From assembly GCA_947247005.1 (NCBI GenBank), contig OX365952.1:4238501-4302500 (forward strand): a DNA stretch of 64,000 bases. Direction: 5' to 3'. The first letter of the stretch is position 1. The number at the start of each line of letters is the position of its first letter. This DNA comes from Spisula solida. Its lineage: Eukaryota; Mollusca; Bivalvia; Venerida; Mactridae. Under the pieces are notes generated by a model. The model was given only the letters and a program-made list of their open reading frames with translations. It ran no database searches and was not told where the DNA came from. Positions 12,483-23,829 of the stretch are shown one piece after another. The position numbers were made by a program, and so were the translations under genes.

Positions 12483-13700
12483 ATGGCAGATCAAAACATA
12501 TGTAGAAATATTAAAAATTTATCAGATCAATTGGGAAATTATTGTGCATCGCTAGGTAATAAATTTAACAAAATAGTACCAGAATTTGATGGGGAAAATA
12601 ATGGAGAATTTAAATTTTGGATAAATTCAGTAGAGAAATATGCTTTTATTAACAATTTAAATGATGATGGCAAGAAAAAGATTTGTTTCCATACTTCTAG
12701 AGGGATTGTATCAAATTTTATTCAGGGTTATTTAAATGATGATCCGCAGTGTACATGGGCAGAATTATTAGGTGAATTAAAAGTTAGATTTTCGGAAATT
12801 ACAGATTCTCATCATGCATTGCGCTTGTTAAGTGAATTTAAACAAAGACCAAATGAAAGTGTACAAATTTATTATCAAAAATTAATTGATTTAGCAAAAA
12901 CTGCATATGATGGTCAAGATTTAAGCCAATATCCTAGATTAGTAATTAGACAGCTAATTGATTTTTTCACCGATGGATTGTTAAATGAGTCTATTAAAAT
13001 TCAATTACTTAGGCAAAATCCTCAGACATTAGATCAAGCAGTAAATATTGCAATAGAAGAACAAAATATTAGGGCTAGACTTAGGTTAAGAAATTTTAAA
13101 CCGGTCAATCATGAATTTCAAAATAGAGATAAATACATAAACGCGGTAGTTCAAAATCCACATAAACCAATGTATTATCAAAATAGGGAATATTCAAATT
13201 ACGGTAAGATGTATAATCTTCGTAGTAGACAAAATTTCAATAGATTTTCACACAAGAAAAGATTTAATCATGTTAGTAATCCGAAATCGTTTAATTCAAG
13301 AACATTCAATATAGCAATTGCGGGAAACCCAGATTCATGTATACTAAATATGCAAAATAATAAATACAGAGCATTAGTAGATTCAGGCGCTGAAGTTTCA
13401 TTGATAAGTAGAAGGATATTTAGAACCTTAAGACAAAAGGCAGAAATTAAAGATGATAGGATTGATCTTCAATCAGTAAATGGTGGTTCATTAAATGTAG
13501 ATGGTTGTGTAAACCTAGCATTTAAAATTGGGAATACTGAAATGAGTCACCCATTTTATGTTGTTGAAAATATAAATAGGAATATTATATTAGGACGCAA
13601 TTGGTTAAAACACCATGATGTAAGGATTTATTTTGATTTAGGCTGTTTAAAAGTAGGAAAATTATTTGTTAATGTAGTAGAAGACAGACGGCAAACGTAA
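12483..13700 (+). CDS. Gag-protease polyprotein of the LTR retrotransposon
   Basis: 405 residues from the first ATG (12483); the open frame extends 30 bp upstream without an ATG. Residues about 30-190 look like a retrotransposon capsid domain (PEFDGENNGEFKFWINSVEK, then FKQRPNESVQIYYQKL). Next comes an Arg/Asn-rich basic stretch (about 190-280) without any CX2CX4HX4C zinc knuckle. The C-terminal part is a retropepsin: catalytic D-S-G-A at residues 300-303, and I-I-L-G followed by R-N-W-L at 368-375. Capsid assembles the particle and binds RNA, and the protease cleaves the polyprotein. The frame ends right after the protease with no overlap or shift site into a pol gene, because none follows. 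The frame is intact, in keeping with the matching LTRs. Confidence 0.92.
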   Translation: MADQNICRNIKNLSDQLGNYCASLGNKFNKIVPEFDGENNGEFKFWINSVEKYAFINNLNDDGKKKICFHTSRGIVSNFIQGYLNDDPQCTWAELLGELKVRFSEITDSHHALRLLSEFKQRPNESVQIYYQKLIDLAKTAYDGQDLSQYPRLVIRQLIDFFTDGLLNESIKIQLLRQNPQTLDQAVNIAIEEQNIRARLRLRNFKPVNHEFQNRDKYINAVVQNPHKPMYYQNREYSNYGKMYNLRSRQNFNRFSHKKRFNHVSNPKSFNSRTFNIAIAGNPDSCILNMQNNKYRALVDSGAEVSLISRRIFRTLRQKAEIKDDRIDLQSVNGGSLNVDGCVNLAFKIGNTEMSHPFYVVENINRNIILGRNWLKHHDVRIYFDLGCLKVGKLFVNVVEDRRQT

Positions 13701-16495
13701 TGAAATACATGTAGGAACGAAATGTGTATTTTTAAGGATGTAAACGCGGTCATGATGTTTGGAAATAATTGTTTGGGAATACATTTAACTAGAAGGGATG
13801 TTATCATAGATATTCATTAAAAATATTAAGGGTAGTTCAAGTTCATGTATCATGTACAAATGTGTGTAGTAAAATGGGCGACATAGACAGACAGGGTTTA
13901 TATTGAGTCATTAAAAAGTAATGGCGATTTTGTAAATGTTGATAAATGGTTGTTTAAACCAGACATTTAAGATGTGGGAAGTAATTTGTGTTATGTCTTA
14001 GATATGTTGATATTTTACAGTAAATAGCTCTGTTGAACTTTGTTTCTATCTTGGATTACGAGAATTAGAGCGTATATATTTCTGTAAAGCCAGATATTTG
14101 GTATTAAAATGATACATGTACATGTACTCGAATTAATGGGGTATTTCATTTTGGGAGTTAGCAGAATAGGACAGGAAATTAATGGTTTAAATAACGATAA
14201 ATACAAGCAAATGGCGCGGTAAAAAAATTAAAGTTAAAAAGCGAAAAATAGAAAAATACCAATAGCATGTATATAAAATACATGTAGTTTAAGGGCATTA
14301 TGGTGTCTTGTAAATAGCAACGTAGTATACAGATATTTGACAATTGTATGGGGTATATGATTTTAGGATATTGTTGACATTAAGATTATTGTCTGTGTAT
14401 TCATGGTTACCGTTATATCGCCATAAAGGATCATTGATAAGATATCAATAGGCGTAGTATTAATGATTGTGAAGTACAATTAGGTTCGATTTAGAATGTT
14501 CATGTTGATTATTAAATGTGAGATAATTATATAGACGTGAATATACACTGAGTTACAGTCTGTGTAGTATGTGTTGTAATATTGGGAATATGCTGATGTA
14601 TTTAATCAGTATGTGATTTAGCGCGTTGGGAAACGTAATAGTACATTCAATTAGTTACTAATTGATGTTGTGATTAACGTTAGCATTAATAGATTATGCA
14701 GTACTAGTTTCGCGTTAGAAGATTAAAGTCAAGTACTACATGCACGTAATTAGGCGTCTTGTTCATTGTGATTATGATCATTACGTTATAATTGTGACAA
14801 CTGCAGTCAGTATACCTGTAGTAGGGTTATGTATTGTTAAAAAATTGAGGTTAGCAGTTATAAGGGTCAATGTTAGTTCTGGGTTGATTAAACAAAGTTG
14901 ATGCATATTACTATGTAACAAATTGATATTATTGTGATTAGCGGCTTCATTATACCTTCAGAGTCAGGTAATGCTTTTGCGTTTAGAAAGTGTAGCACAT
15001 GGCATTGTGTTATATCATTCCGGGTAGATATTATTATTAAATAATGTTTTGTTTTGATGGACTTCACATATATTTTTGCGTTAAAACATAGTATTGTTCT
15101 GTTACTAATTAATGTTTACGTGAGTAACGACTACATTGATAGTGTCAAGCATTATACGTTTATCACGTTATAAGAAATAACGGGAAGCGTACACGCGTAC
15201 ATGATACGTTTTATTTATTGAATTTGGGTTTTGATATTAGGTTTAAATGAATTTAATCAACTTCAGGTTGTTATCAAGGTGTAAACATGTTACTCTTAGG
15301 AAAACTGTAAGATTTTTGTGTAGAAAATCTCATTTCAGGCAAATTTGAAATTCTCCTTTGTAGAGAGTATCTATTCAAAGGGAAGTGATTATAGAACGAA
15401 TGCTTGATATATCGTTGTCGTCTATATAAAAATAATATTATGTTAATATGTAGGCTTAGTAGTTATGTCCAATGTGAGGGTTAATATCATTTATTTTATT
15501 GTTGAAAAATCAAAGATATACTAATTTAATGTGATATGTAATAATTAATGAGGCTGGTACTACGTTGTTCTTGCTATTATTTCGTGATCACTGTAGGGAA
15601 ATATATTTATTTATAAGGGGTTTACAAATACACACTGCATTAGATCTGCCAATAATAAGTGTTTCAGTCAATATACCGGGGATCGTACGAGTCACTCCGA
15701 ACCATGGCGGACTATCAGCAAATAGAACATGTTACTCCGAACTGTAGAGACTATCAGCAAACTAACATGTTACTACGAACCATGGCAGACTTTCGAGAAC
15801 ACCAAATCCAGTATTCCAAAATAATACTTCAACCGATGATGATGAATCAACTATTGTATGGGAATTTCTCCAACGTTCAATTTGGAGATAATCATTCGCA
15901 GATCTCTATCATTGGATTAGAGATAAACATTCGTATACATATACGATGGACTACCAACAGATGCCTACCACAACAAAACAATTTACATTGGAAATTTATC
16001 AACCGACCAATTTGGAGATAATCATTCGTAGATCTCCAACCGGAGATAATCATTCGTAGATCCATATGAGCATCATTTCAACCCGTTATTGACTATGTAC
16101 GGAGATTCATCAGGTGCGATGACTTCAGATGCCATTAACAAATAAATATACAAACAATTCGTTGTGACAGTCACGTACAATTCATCGTGACAAACATTTT
16201 GACAATCAAGTGATATAGTTATTTCATTTATATCTATATGGACATGAATTAAACCAGCTGAGTATGCTGAAAATGAAGCTACATTTGTAGTGATGACATT
16301 TCATTGTGTGTATAAATGTGTTTATGTTGCAGATATTATTGTTTCTTTATGTGTTATTATTTTACAGGTTTTATGTTCATTATTTGACTATGATTATCAT
16401 TGTGTGATTCTACGTTATAGTAACATACCATTAAAAAAAAGGTTTGGGTTAAATATGTTAAAATTTTACTTAAGATAAAATTTTGTTTTTCAAAC
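13701..16495 (+). other. Non-coding interior of the LTR retrotransposon
   Basis: No frame with reverse transcriptase, RNase H or integrase motifs is visible. From about 15680 to 16070 short direct repeats occur: a roughly 45-bp phrase around ACTATCAGCAAA appears three times, and TTTGGAGATAATCATTCG and variants three times. The large AT-rich interior may hold packaging or dimerisation signals, but that is only inference. Confidence 0.7.
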
Positions 16496-16507
16496 AGAGG
16501 GAGGGAA
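16496..16507 (+). promoter_or_regulatory. Polypurine tract
   Basis: AGAGGGAGGGAA lies one base upstream of the 3' LTR, the expected position for the plus-strand primer of reverse transcription. Confidence 0.8.
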
Positions 16508-16508
16508 T

Positions 16509-16967
16509 TGTAATGTAATGATCAAAGGATAGCTAATTATATAATGTAAATTTCAGTGAACCTTCATATAAACTATGAATAAATATAGGTTACACTATAA
16601 CTGACAGTTATAAGTGAATATATACTAACACCAGACAGCTAAGTCAGTATCATAAGGAAGTGTAAATTTAATATATGTCTGGGTGGTTAATACCATGTTA
16701 GTGGGGAGTTCAGTCAGTCAGTCGGAGTTGAGTTAGAGAGTTGAGAAGTAGAGTCGAGAGAGACCAGTTGGTGCGGGCCGTCAACAAGCGAGTAGCTTGG
16801 GCCATAAGCATGGACAGTATGTTTATGAGTATGAAAAGTTGACTTATGCTGTGAACCTGAGAAGTACTATACTATGTTTATGAACTGTGTGACAAACTAA
16901 ATGAATAAAAGCTACTATACGAACACGAGCGTTACTGTCTTTACCAAATCATAAGGACTACGTAACA
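16509..16967 (+). repeat. 3' LTR (459 bp)
   Basis: Same length as the 5' LTR and, by eye, the same sequence. It is followed by the TTAG target duplication (16968-16971). Confidence 0.95.
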
Positions 16968-17062
16968 TTAGCACATATTCACTGTATAAAATCAGGTGGG
17001 TACATCGGGATTACCCTTGGGCAACTTTTTTTTATTGACGTTTATTGATATAATGGTCAATC

Positions 17063-18028
17063 CACAGGTAACTGTATCATTAATAAACAGTACCTAAAAA
17101 AAATAATTTTTTTTTGTTAAATTTATAATTCTTATACAAGGTATATTTCCCGGAGAAGTGATCGTACAGTCACTGGGTGTATTTTGTTTTTTTCATAATT
17201 TAAAGCATTTACGGCTTTAATCATCTATTTAAAGCTGTGGGTGATCAAAAACATCTTTGTGAATCGAAAGCATTCGAAAACATGCTTAAATTTACCTTCG
17301 TACGATATAATTCATTGTTTAAACTTTGATTTTATTTTCCGAGGGCGATAAACGCTGTAGGAACGGCTGTAGTGGTTTTTAGTGTGTCTGGCGGGTATTT
17401 CGAACGTATTTTTATAACAGTCGTTTTCATTGGCGTAGTATACATCGTTTGTACGCTGGTAACCAAGTCCTGGGAAACCCCAATGAAATCAACCAATGAA
17501 AATCGTTTTTACAAAAAGGAAATCACGCGCATCATTCGGAACGTTCGCACAAACATGGAGTCATTTTGACATTTAAATATGCAAACGATTCGTTTTTCGG
17601 CTTACACGTATACATTCACTGAAGTGAACATGTGTCAACCAGGTAAATCTGTTCCAACTTTTTCGTTCTTTAATTTTACCGCATTATTATGTTTCTACAC
17701 AACGGTAAATTCGACATATGGTGGTGATTTCCTCAATATTTCCGTTTTTTGTTTTTATTGAGTCCACCCCAGTGATCGGGTGGATACCGTATTACGTATT
17801 TATGGCATAACTGTTTAACTACTTGACCAATTTCGATGGGATTTCGCATGAAAGTAGTTATAGTCATGTTTTTTACGAATATAATTACTTTATGAAGATA
17901 TCGAAAGCCAATTCTTGTTTTTGATACCTGGTCAATTCATGGAAATACACCTTGTATAAGAATTATAAATTTAACAAAAAAAAAATTTTTTTTTTAGGTA
18001 CTGTTTATTAATGATACAGTTACCTGTG
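17063..18028. mobile_element. 8-bp-duplication TIR element, copy B (966 bp)
   Basis: The terminal inverted repeats start CACAGGTAACTGTATCATTA and extend at least 35 bp, then continue with interruptions (AATTCTTATACAAGGT is mirrored near 17945). The flanking 8 bp are GGTCAATC and GGTCAAAC, one mismatch. The pre-insertion site is visible in the opposite arm of the host inverted repeat (about 21930), which confirms the boundaries. The right third aligns with copy A (CCAATTTCGATGGG, then TTTATGAAGATATCGAAAGCC). No transposase; the 65-residue frame at 17372 is probably spurious. Confidence 0.9.
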
Positions 18029-18608
18029 GGTCAAACGGCCTAATATACCTAAAATATAACACCTTTTATAGGTTAAAACTCATCAGTTATCATGAAGACA
18101 AGTTTATTTCTTGTACACATTGATAGGAAATGATATACAGTACTTGTTTGCAACAAATTATTTACTGTAACATATGTGTCTCTTACTAATCGTGGTATTT
18201 TACGTTACCAAAGTGCATTTGGTTACAAGGCATATTTGTATTTTCTCATCTGTTTTACTATGTAAATGCATCAATTTGTGTTTTATATGTACCTCTTTAA
18301 AATATATTGGTACATGATTACGTTTTGGACATCACTATGATAAAAGAAACCTCCGTTACTACCCTATAAAGTTGCATAAAACAACCGAATAACAAATGAC
18401 ACAACAATTTTTGTAATCTGAAGCATTGATGTTATTTCCAAGAAGGAAAAGCACATAAAACTAATTTTGACAGGCAATCATAAATCTTCTAATACATTTA
18501 TACTAAAATGTAACTTCCGTTACTGTAATCATCATTCCTATAATTATAATGGATAACCCAAATGTCATTGTTGCCTTTCAATTTTATTTTGTACATATTG
18601 CGCTATAT

Positions 18609-18836
18609 TCATTGCATGTTTACTGCTTGAACAATGGCGTTGAATTGTTTTCCCCATATTACAGTCAATACTGCCATAGCAAGCACAGCAAATGCGATCA
18701 GTGATCCATCAGTATCAAATATATAGAAGTGATGTATAATAACATAAATATGTAGGTACACGTTTTTTTCAAATTGACTCACACTGATCATGATCATTGA
18801 TATTGGAAAAGGTTTTAACCAATATCGCATACTCAC
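18609..18836 (-). CDS. Possible membrane-segment exon or relic
   Basis: A minus-strand frame ending in a stop has a strong hydrophobic segment (LIAFAVLAMAVLTVIWG) followed by about 13 polar residues. It lies in the loop of the large inverted repeat, downstream (minus direction) of the decayed frame at 19790-20110, and could be its last exon. No acceptor consensus is obvious, so this may be chance. I do not recognise a family. Confidence 0.25.
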   Translation of the reverse strand: MSMRYWLKPFPISMIMISVSQFEKNVYLHIYVIIHHFYIFDTDGSLIAFAVLAMAVLTVIWGKQFNAIVQAVNMQ

Positions 18837-19789
18837 CAGACATCGAGCCGGGCAATCATAATCACTTCCCTACAACCTTCGTGCGTTCGTAATATTATTA
18901 ACTGCTTAGGTGTGGGTTTTAATGTACAAAGATACAATAATCAGGCTTGATTTTATGGCGTTTTTTTAAATTAAACTTCGGTTGAAAATTAAATTTCAGG
19001 TATTTACGCCCTGAATTTTCACTCTTTATATTGAAAATAGAATTTCAGTCTTTGACATTCGAATTTGTAGGGCTGTGAATGTTTGCTAATTACCAGACAT
19101 GGGGTTGTAGAGTCGAATACAATAAGTATGTAAGAGTATTGTGTTTAACGCATATTTTTATACACATATACCGGAAGTTCAATAACGCGAATATCAAAAC
19201 GGTGAACAACTTTATTTGAAATTCTTCTGTTTGCCATTCCCATTGAAGTATGCTAACCAATGATAAGGTATGTTGAACTTGTCTACATGAGGCCGATGTA
19301 TTAAAAGTGACGTGCCAGTTCCTATCATTGTTCGTATATGTTTGTTTATCGTGCTAGCCTTCTAGTTTTCAGAAGTGATTGGTCATGTAATAAAGAAACT
19401 ACTAGTAAATTAGTTTGAATGTATCAATAATCACTAGCAATAAAAGGTAATTGAATGCCATTACAATTGCAGGATTAAAGGTACATGTAAACATGGTGCT
19501 TTATTTGACACACGACATTATATTATGAGCACGGAAACTGCTCTGTGAAAATTTTGATATAATAAAGTATGTGGGTCCTCATTTTCAGCCTGCAATACTC
19601 CATGGCATAAGTGTGTCTTAAGATAGTTAGAGTTTCTAAATAGATGTCTGCATATGTGCATGATTAAGATTTTTATTAAACACCTCTATTGTTGGCAGGG
19701 AAGTGGTGTGTAACTTTGAAGATGATACGTTAGTTTTACCAACCTATATAACCAAAACAATGTGATGGAATTCGGATAATGACTCAATA

Positions 19790-20110
19790 AATTTGGCCAT
19801 GACCAGCCCAGACGCATTTGATACTTTCCTCAATTTCAGTATCTGGCTCTCCAAAACATAAGTGTCACAGTTTTGCCTTTCTCCGCTTCCAACAATGTTT
19901 CTTTACCAATACCAAAATTGTAACTTGGCAGCGGTACATGAACGAGCACGAGTTCGTAACAAGTCAAGTTTTATGCCATTGAATGTTTCAACACGATGTT
20001 TAATGTCAACAGAGTAATGGTCTACAAGCTCCGATCCACTCACGATGGATTTAGATGCAGTTATGTTCTTACAAAATACTCTATTGTTCTCTGTTAGAAT
20101 GAGAAATAAA
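19790..20110 (-). pseudogene. Possible decayed exon, unidentified
   Basis: On the minus strand, after an acceptor-like pyrimidine run ending in CTAACAG (about 20095), a frame of over 60 residues runs open, with words such as NNRVFCKNITASK and SELVDHYSVDIKHR. It then hits a stop. The next stretch reads well in another frame (KETLLEAEKGKTVTLMFWRA). A segment of the form EAEKGKTVTL resembles the start of an immunoglobulin-type domain, but that is weak. Frame breaks suggest a relic carried between the arms of the inverted repeat. Confidence 0.25.
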
Positions 20111-20289
20111 TGTAACAGTAACGAGAATATTTTATATGTGTGATTTCCATGGGAAACATATTTGTTGTTTCAAAATGAAATAATTATATGCTATTTGCTA
20201 TTAAAATGTGTTTAGTAAGGATGGTAACGGAGGTTTTGTTATAACTTCTGTTGCCTCTGTGATGTAATCCCAATCGAAATTATTCATAT

Positions 20290-21060
20290 TTGGAAACAGA
20301 TTCCTCATGGTCTATGGGAAGATTCGGGGAAGTCATGAGACAATTGATTACATCGGGAGGAATCGCGATGAATCAGGTGCGGGTTACAGGAGGCATCGGG
20401 AGAACTGCCGATGTGTTCCAAACGATATGCGTCTGTCCCACTGCCTTAGGGATGTACCCCTGATGGTACATCGGAGCTTCTGAAGTCGTTAAGAACAGGT
20501 TCCCCGATGTGTTAGGGAAGCTTCCTTATGTTTTTTGGGGAAGCTTCTGGAAGTATTGAGACATTAAGTGACATCACGAGTATATCGGTATATTTTAATG
20601 CACGCATTGCATTTTGCCTAATGTACTGGCAATGTCATGACGGGAATATCTCGGGGTGGCATCCCAAAAGCCCCAGAGCATCGGTGAATGATCGGGGATG
20701 CTTCGCACAAGTGTCAGGAACCCTACGGGAATATTTAAAGGTTTTGCGAACATTTAGCTATATTTCGGTGACACATTCACGATCTCGAGATTTATTCCTC
20801 GAATATTTGCTGGTATTTATCAGGGATGATTCAGAGGTGGGGGCTAGATTTGGTACTGGTAGGCACCGGGAGAACCTCCGATGTGTTCCCTATGGTGTAC
20901 ATCGGTCCAACTGTCTCAGGGATGTACTCCATATGACAATTAGGAGCTTCAGAGAAATTTGTGCAAAATATCGGGAGTAACGGGAGCCATCGGGAGAAAC
21001 TAAATGTAATCCCACATTGGCGATGAGGAATTCCTCAGTTGGACCTAGGCTGAAACAAGT
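20290..21060 (+). repeat. 'CATCGGG' dispersed repeat, long copy
   Basis: Many ATCGGG/CCGATG words recur, for example CATCGGGAGAACTGCCGATG and CCGGGAGAACCTCCGATGTG. The right end (GTTGGACCTAGGCT) is the inverted form of the left end of the 57861-58085 copy. A 150-residue frame at 20528-20980 runs across it; I regard it as a by-product of the repeat. Confidence 0.7.
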
Positions 21061-22316
21061 AAAATGTATTCAAAGGATAATACAAAACACAAACAGATAA
21101 ATTGTATCAGTCAAACATACATTTACGAGAAAATTCAAATCTAGCTGTACATAACCAAATGAAATTTGGTAACGAAAATTAGCGCACATAGTAAGAAAAA
21201 CGAAAATTACGTTGGTCAATGTTTTGAAAACAGGTACTAAATATAAAACACATATCCCATTTCTTTGTGTAATAAGTATTCTGTTCTTGTTATGGAGGTA
21301 TTGATTGTAATAAGGAGAAGTCAAAGTAACCATTCATTGAAAATAGTAAAACATGAAGATAAATATTTTGAACGGCAGTTTTGACATTTGTTAGGTTAGT
21401 TATAGGAATAATATCACAGTAACGGACATTACAAATCAGTATAAATGTATTAGAAGAATTCTTATTTGCTTGAGTTCTGTATGGTATTACTTTTAGGAAA
21501 TTACATTGTTCTTTGAGAATACACTACAATTATTGGTGTCGTTTCGTATTTGGTTGTTTCAAAGACAGTTTTAGGGTGGTGACGGAGGTTTCATTTATTA
21601 TAGTGATGTCCAAAACGTGATCATGTACCAATATGTTCTAAAGGATTATATGTACATTTAAAATATAAAACGATACATTTTAATAGTAAGACAGATTAGT
21701 AATGAAAAAATACAAATATGCCTTGTAACCAAATGCACTTTGGTAACGTAAAATACCCCAATTAGTAAGAGAAACACATGTTACAGTATTTAATTTGTTG
21801 CAAACAAGTACTGTATGCCATTTCCTATCAATTTGTACTAGAAATAAACATGACTTCAAGATGCAGTAAGTTTAACTGATGAGTTTTAACCTTTGAAAGG
21901 TGTTATATTTCAGGTATATTAGGCCGTTTGACCATAAGATCAATAAACGTCAATAAAAAGTTGCCCAATGGTAATCCCGATGTACCCACCTGATTTTATA
22001 CAGTGAATATTTGCTAAATCATAACCAGAAGAGAAAAAAACTATATACCTCAAAGCAAGGTTCATCAAAAAAATGCCATATCTAGTCCAGACTATAAGAC
22101 GAGTATGAGCAGTGTCGCAATTTTCATTTTCGTTTTCCAATGTTGACAAATTTAGTCTTGGATTTGATTCCAGGGTCACGTGGTATTGCTACACTGACTA
22201 GGTTATTAGAAAATACATTAGACATTATTATGTTCTTTCTCCGAGGAAATACTGTGTAAAAATTAAACCTTTGTGCTGTTTCCCGCCCCATCTAACCAAT
22301 CTCTCGATCCGCCCCT

Positions 22317-23607
22317 GAAATTAGGAGTTAAGCCATCGTAATTGCAGAGTTTACATTAAATGCGATACTGTCTCACAAGTATAACTTTGATGATATTCGG
22401 ATAGCTTGGTTAATATTACCGGAAGTTAGAACATGAACGGTAATGTATATACATTCATTTTTTAAATTTCATTTTGTTGATTTTCATTATCATTACTCGG
22501 CTAATTATTTTACGCCGAATTCAGAAACGTTTAAATAGTGGAATAAAGATTTTCGAATTCTGTTAACTATGTACTAGTATTTAATCTTATATATATAAAA
22601 TCTTGACTAATAACATAGAATCAGAATCAGATGTATAAACAAAATTATGTAATTATGATCCTTTGCTTTGTTACAAGTGTGTGAGTTTGTGGAGTGATTG
22701 TGTGTGTGTATGAGCAGATGTGCGTGTGTGTGTCTGTGCATGTGTGGGCATTGTGCGTGTGTGGGTATGTGAGTGCGTGTTAGTGCGGGTGTAAGGGAGT
22801 GCGACTGTGTAAGATAGTACGTACCAAGAATAATTGTTACAATATGCTTTGTATAACGATGCCCTTTTCTGTATAAGTCTAAATAAACGGATTCTGATTC
22901 TGACTAATAACATAACTCTTGACTAATGTGCGTAATTAATGGATCACCCTGTATGTAGTTTTTGTTGCGGTTTAATCAGTTTATGGCATTGTTTCAGAAA
23001 TTGTTTGATTACACTGTTATGTTCGACAATTAACCAGTGTTTGACATTATCAATCATCAACCATTACCGACTTGTTCTTCCGGACGTATACCACATACTT
23101 CATTTACACGTTGAAGAACCCTGGTTCGATCCCCGGTCGCGACAGGTCATACCCGCCATTACCATTCCGTGACAATTTAACAGCAATGTACAAATAATCT
23201 TCCCTACGTATATAGTGATATTCTGGTGTATGAAACCGGGCACATGTTGAAGACTTCGTGGGTAACATTGTAAAAATGTTATAATCTTGAGTTGCCTGTT
23301 TAGCTGATACACTTACGGACAATTTAAGATTTTAAGAAAATTCTTAGTCTTCCCTTAAGATACTTTGTGAATACCGTCCTTGAAATTTCGTTAACCAGTC
23401 GAACATTAAACAATATTTTAAAAATGATTTGTAATAAATAATTAAGAATCAGATAAGACATACGATTAAAGACGTATTTTATTATTCCTATATGCAGTAT
23501 TTCGTCTTGGATTATATGCCTCGTTTATGTCAATGATATAGCTACGCTGATATACATCTAAATGGACAACGGACGCGATATTCCTACAGATAACTGTTAT
23601 AGTCAGA
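22317..23607. repeat. TG-rich microsatellite and retroelement ends; no gene
   Basis: 22678-22810 is a degenerate GTGTGTG-rich microsatellite. 22870-22890 ends AAATAAACGGATTCTGATTC, the kind of short-repeat tail seen at LINE 3' ends. At 23105-23165, TGGTTCGATCCCCGG is a good B-box, probably a SINE fragment. No coding gene is supported. Confidence 0.5.
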
Positions 23608-23829
23608 TACTGTAAAATTACATATTTTCGTGAGTATTATATTTCGTGGATTTTGATAAAAATGCATTTTCGTGGGGTCGTAAATTCGTGGTTTACAAGA
23701 ACATGAAAGGGTAAACCCATGTCTGAATTTGAGAGGTAGATTAATCGTGGGGATTAGATTTCGTGGTCGAATTTAACTAAGAAATCAACGAAAATTCAAC
23801 TCCCTCGAAAAATAATGATTTTATAGTAC
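23608..23829. mobile_element. Short TIR element, copy 1 (copy 2 at 58542)
   Basis: The ends TACTGTAAAATTACATATTTTCG and, in reverse, GTACTATAAAATCATTATTTTTCG are inverted. The interior shares GTGGGGATTA-AATTTCGTGG type words with 58542-58750. About 220 bp, non-coding. Confidence 0.7.

Larger units (their letters stand above)
11870..16967 (+). mobile_element. Complete, apparently young LTR retrotransposon encoding only gag-protease
   Basis: 5,098 bp. Two 459-bp LTRs that look identical flank the internal part, with a 4-bp target duplication TTAG at both sides. A primer-binding-like TGGAGTCGTGACC starts 5 bp inside the 5' LTR (12334). A polypurine tract AGAGGGAGGGAA abuts the 3' LTR (16496-16507). 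The only long frame is the gag-protease at 12483-13700. The remaining 2.8 kb has no reverse transcriptase, RNase H or integrase and many stops. It should therefore depend on enzymes from another element, most likely Ty3/Gypsy type judging by the protease. The insertion interrupts the left arm of a large inverted repeat; the uninterrupted site survives at about 22017. Confidence 0.93.
11413..22316. mobile_element. Large inverted-repeat element, possibly hAT-like, with nested insertions
   Basis: The left end reads CAGGTCCGGATCCAG and, soon after, GGGGGGGGCAC. The right end in reverse complement reads CAGGGGCGGATCGAG. Both resemble hAT terminal repeats, but flanking 8-bp duplications do not match, so the outer limits are tentative. 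The inner inverted arms are firm: sequence from about 11835 through the LTR element, 16968-17062 and 18029-18570 matches the reverse complement of about 21380-22060. The LTR retrotransposon and a 966-bp TIR element sit inside the left arm; both are absent from the right arm. About 2.8 kb between the arms holds a 'CATCGGG' repeat and possible decayed coding sequence. No transposase was found. Confidence 0.6.

Noticed and set aside
15659..16021. 120-residue frame in the LTR element taken as a possible pol remnant
   Set aside because: It is built on short direct repeats and has no RT, RNase H or integrase motif.
20528..20980. 150-residue open frame
   Set aside because: It runs across the GC-rich 'CATCGGG' repeat. 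Low stop frequency there follows from base composition; no domain or splice context.
22671..22913. Thr/His-rich minus-strand frame
   Set aside because: It is the translation of a GT-rich microsatellite.
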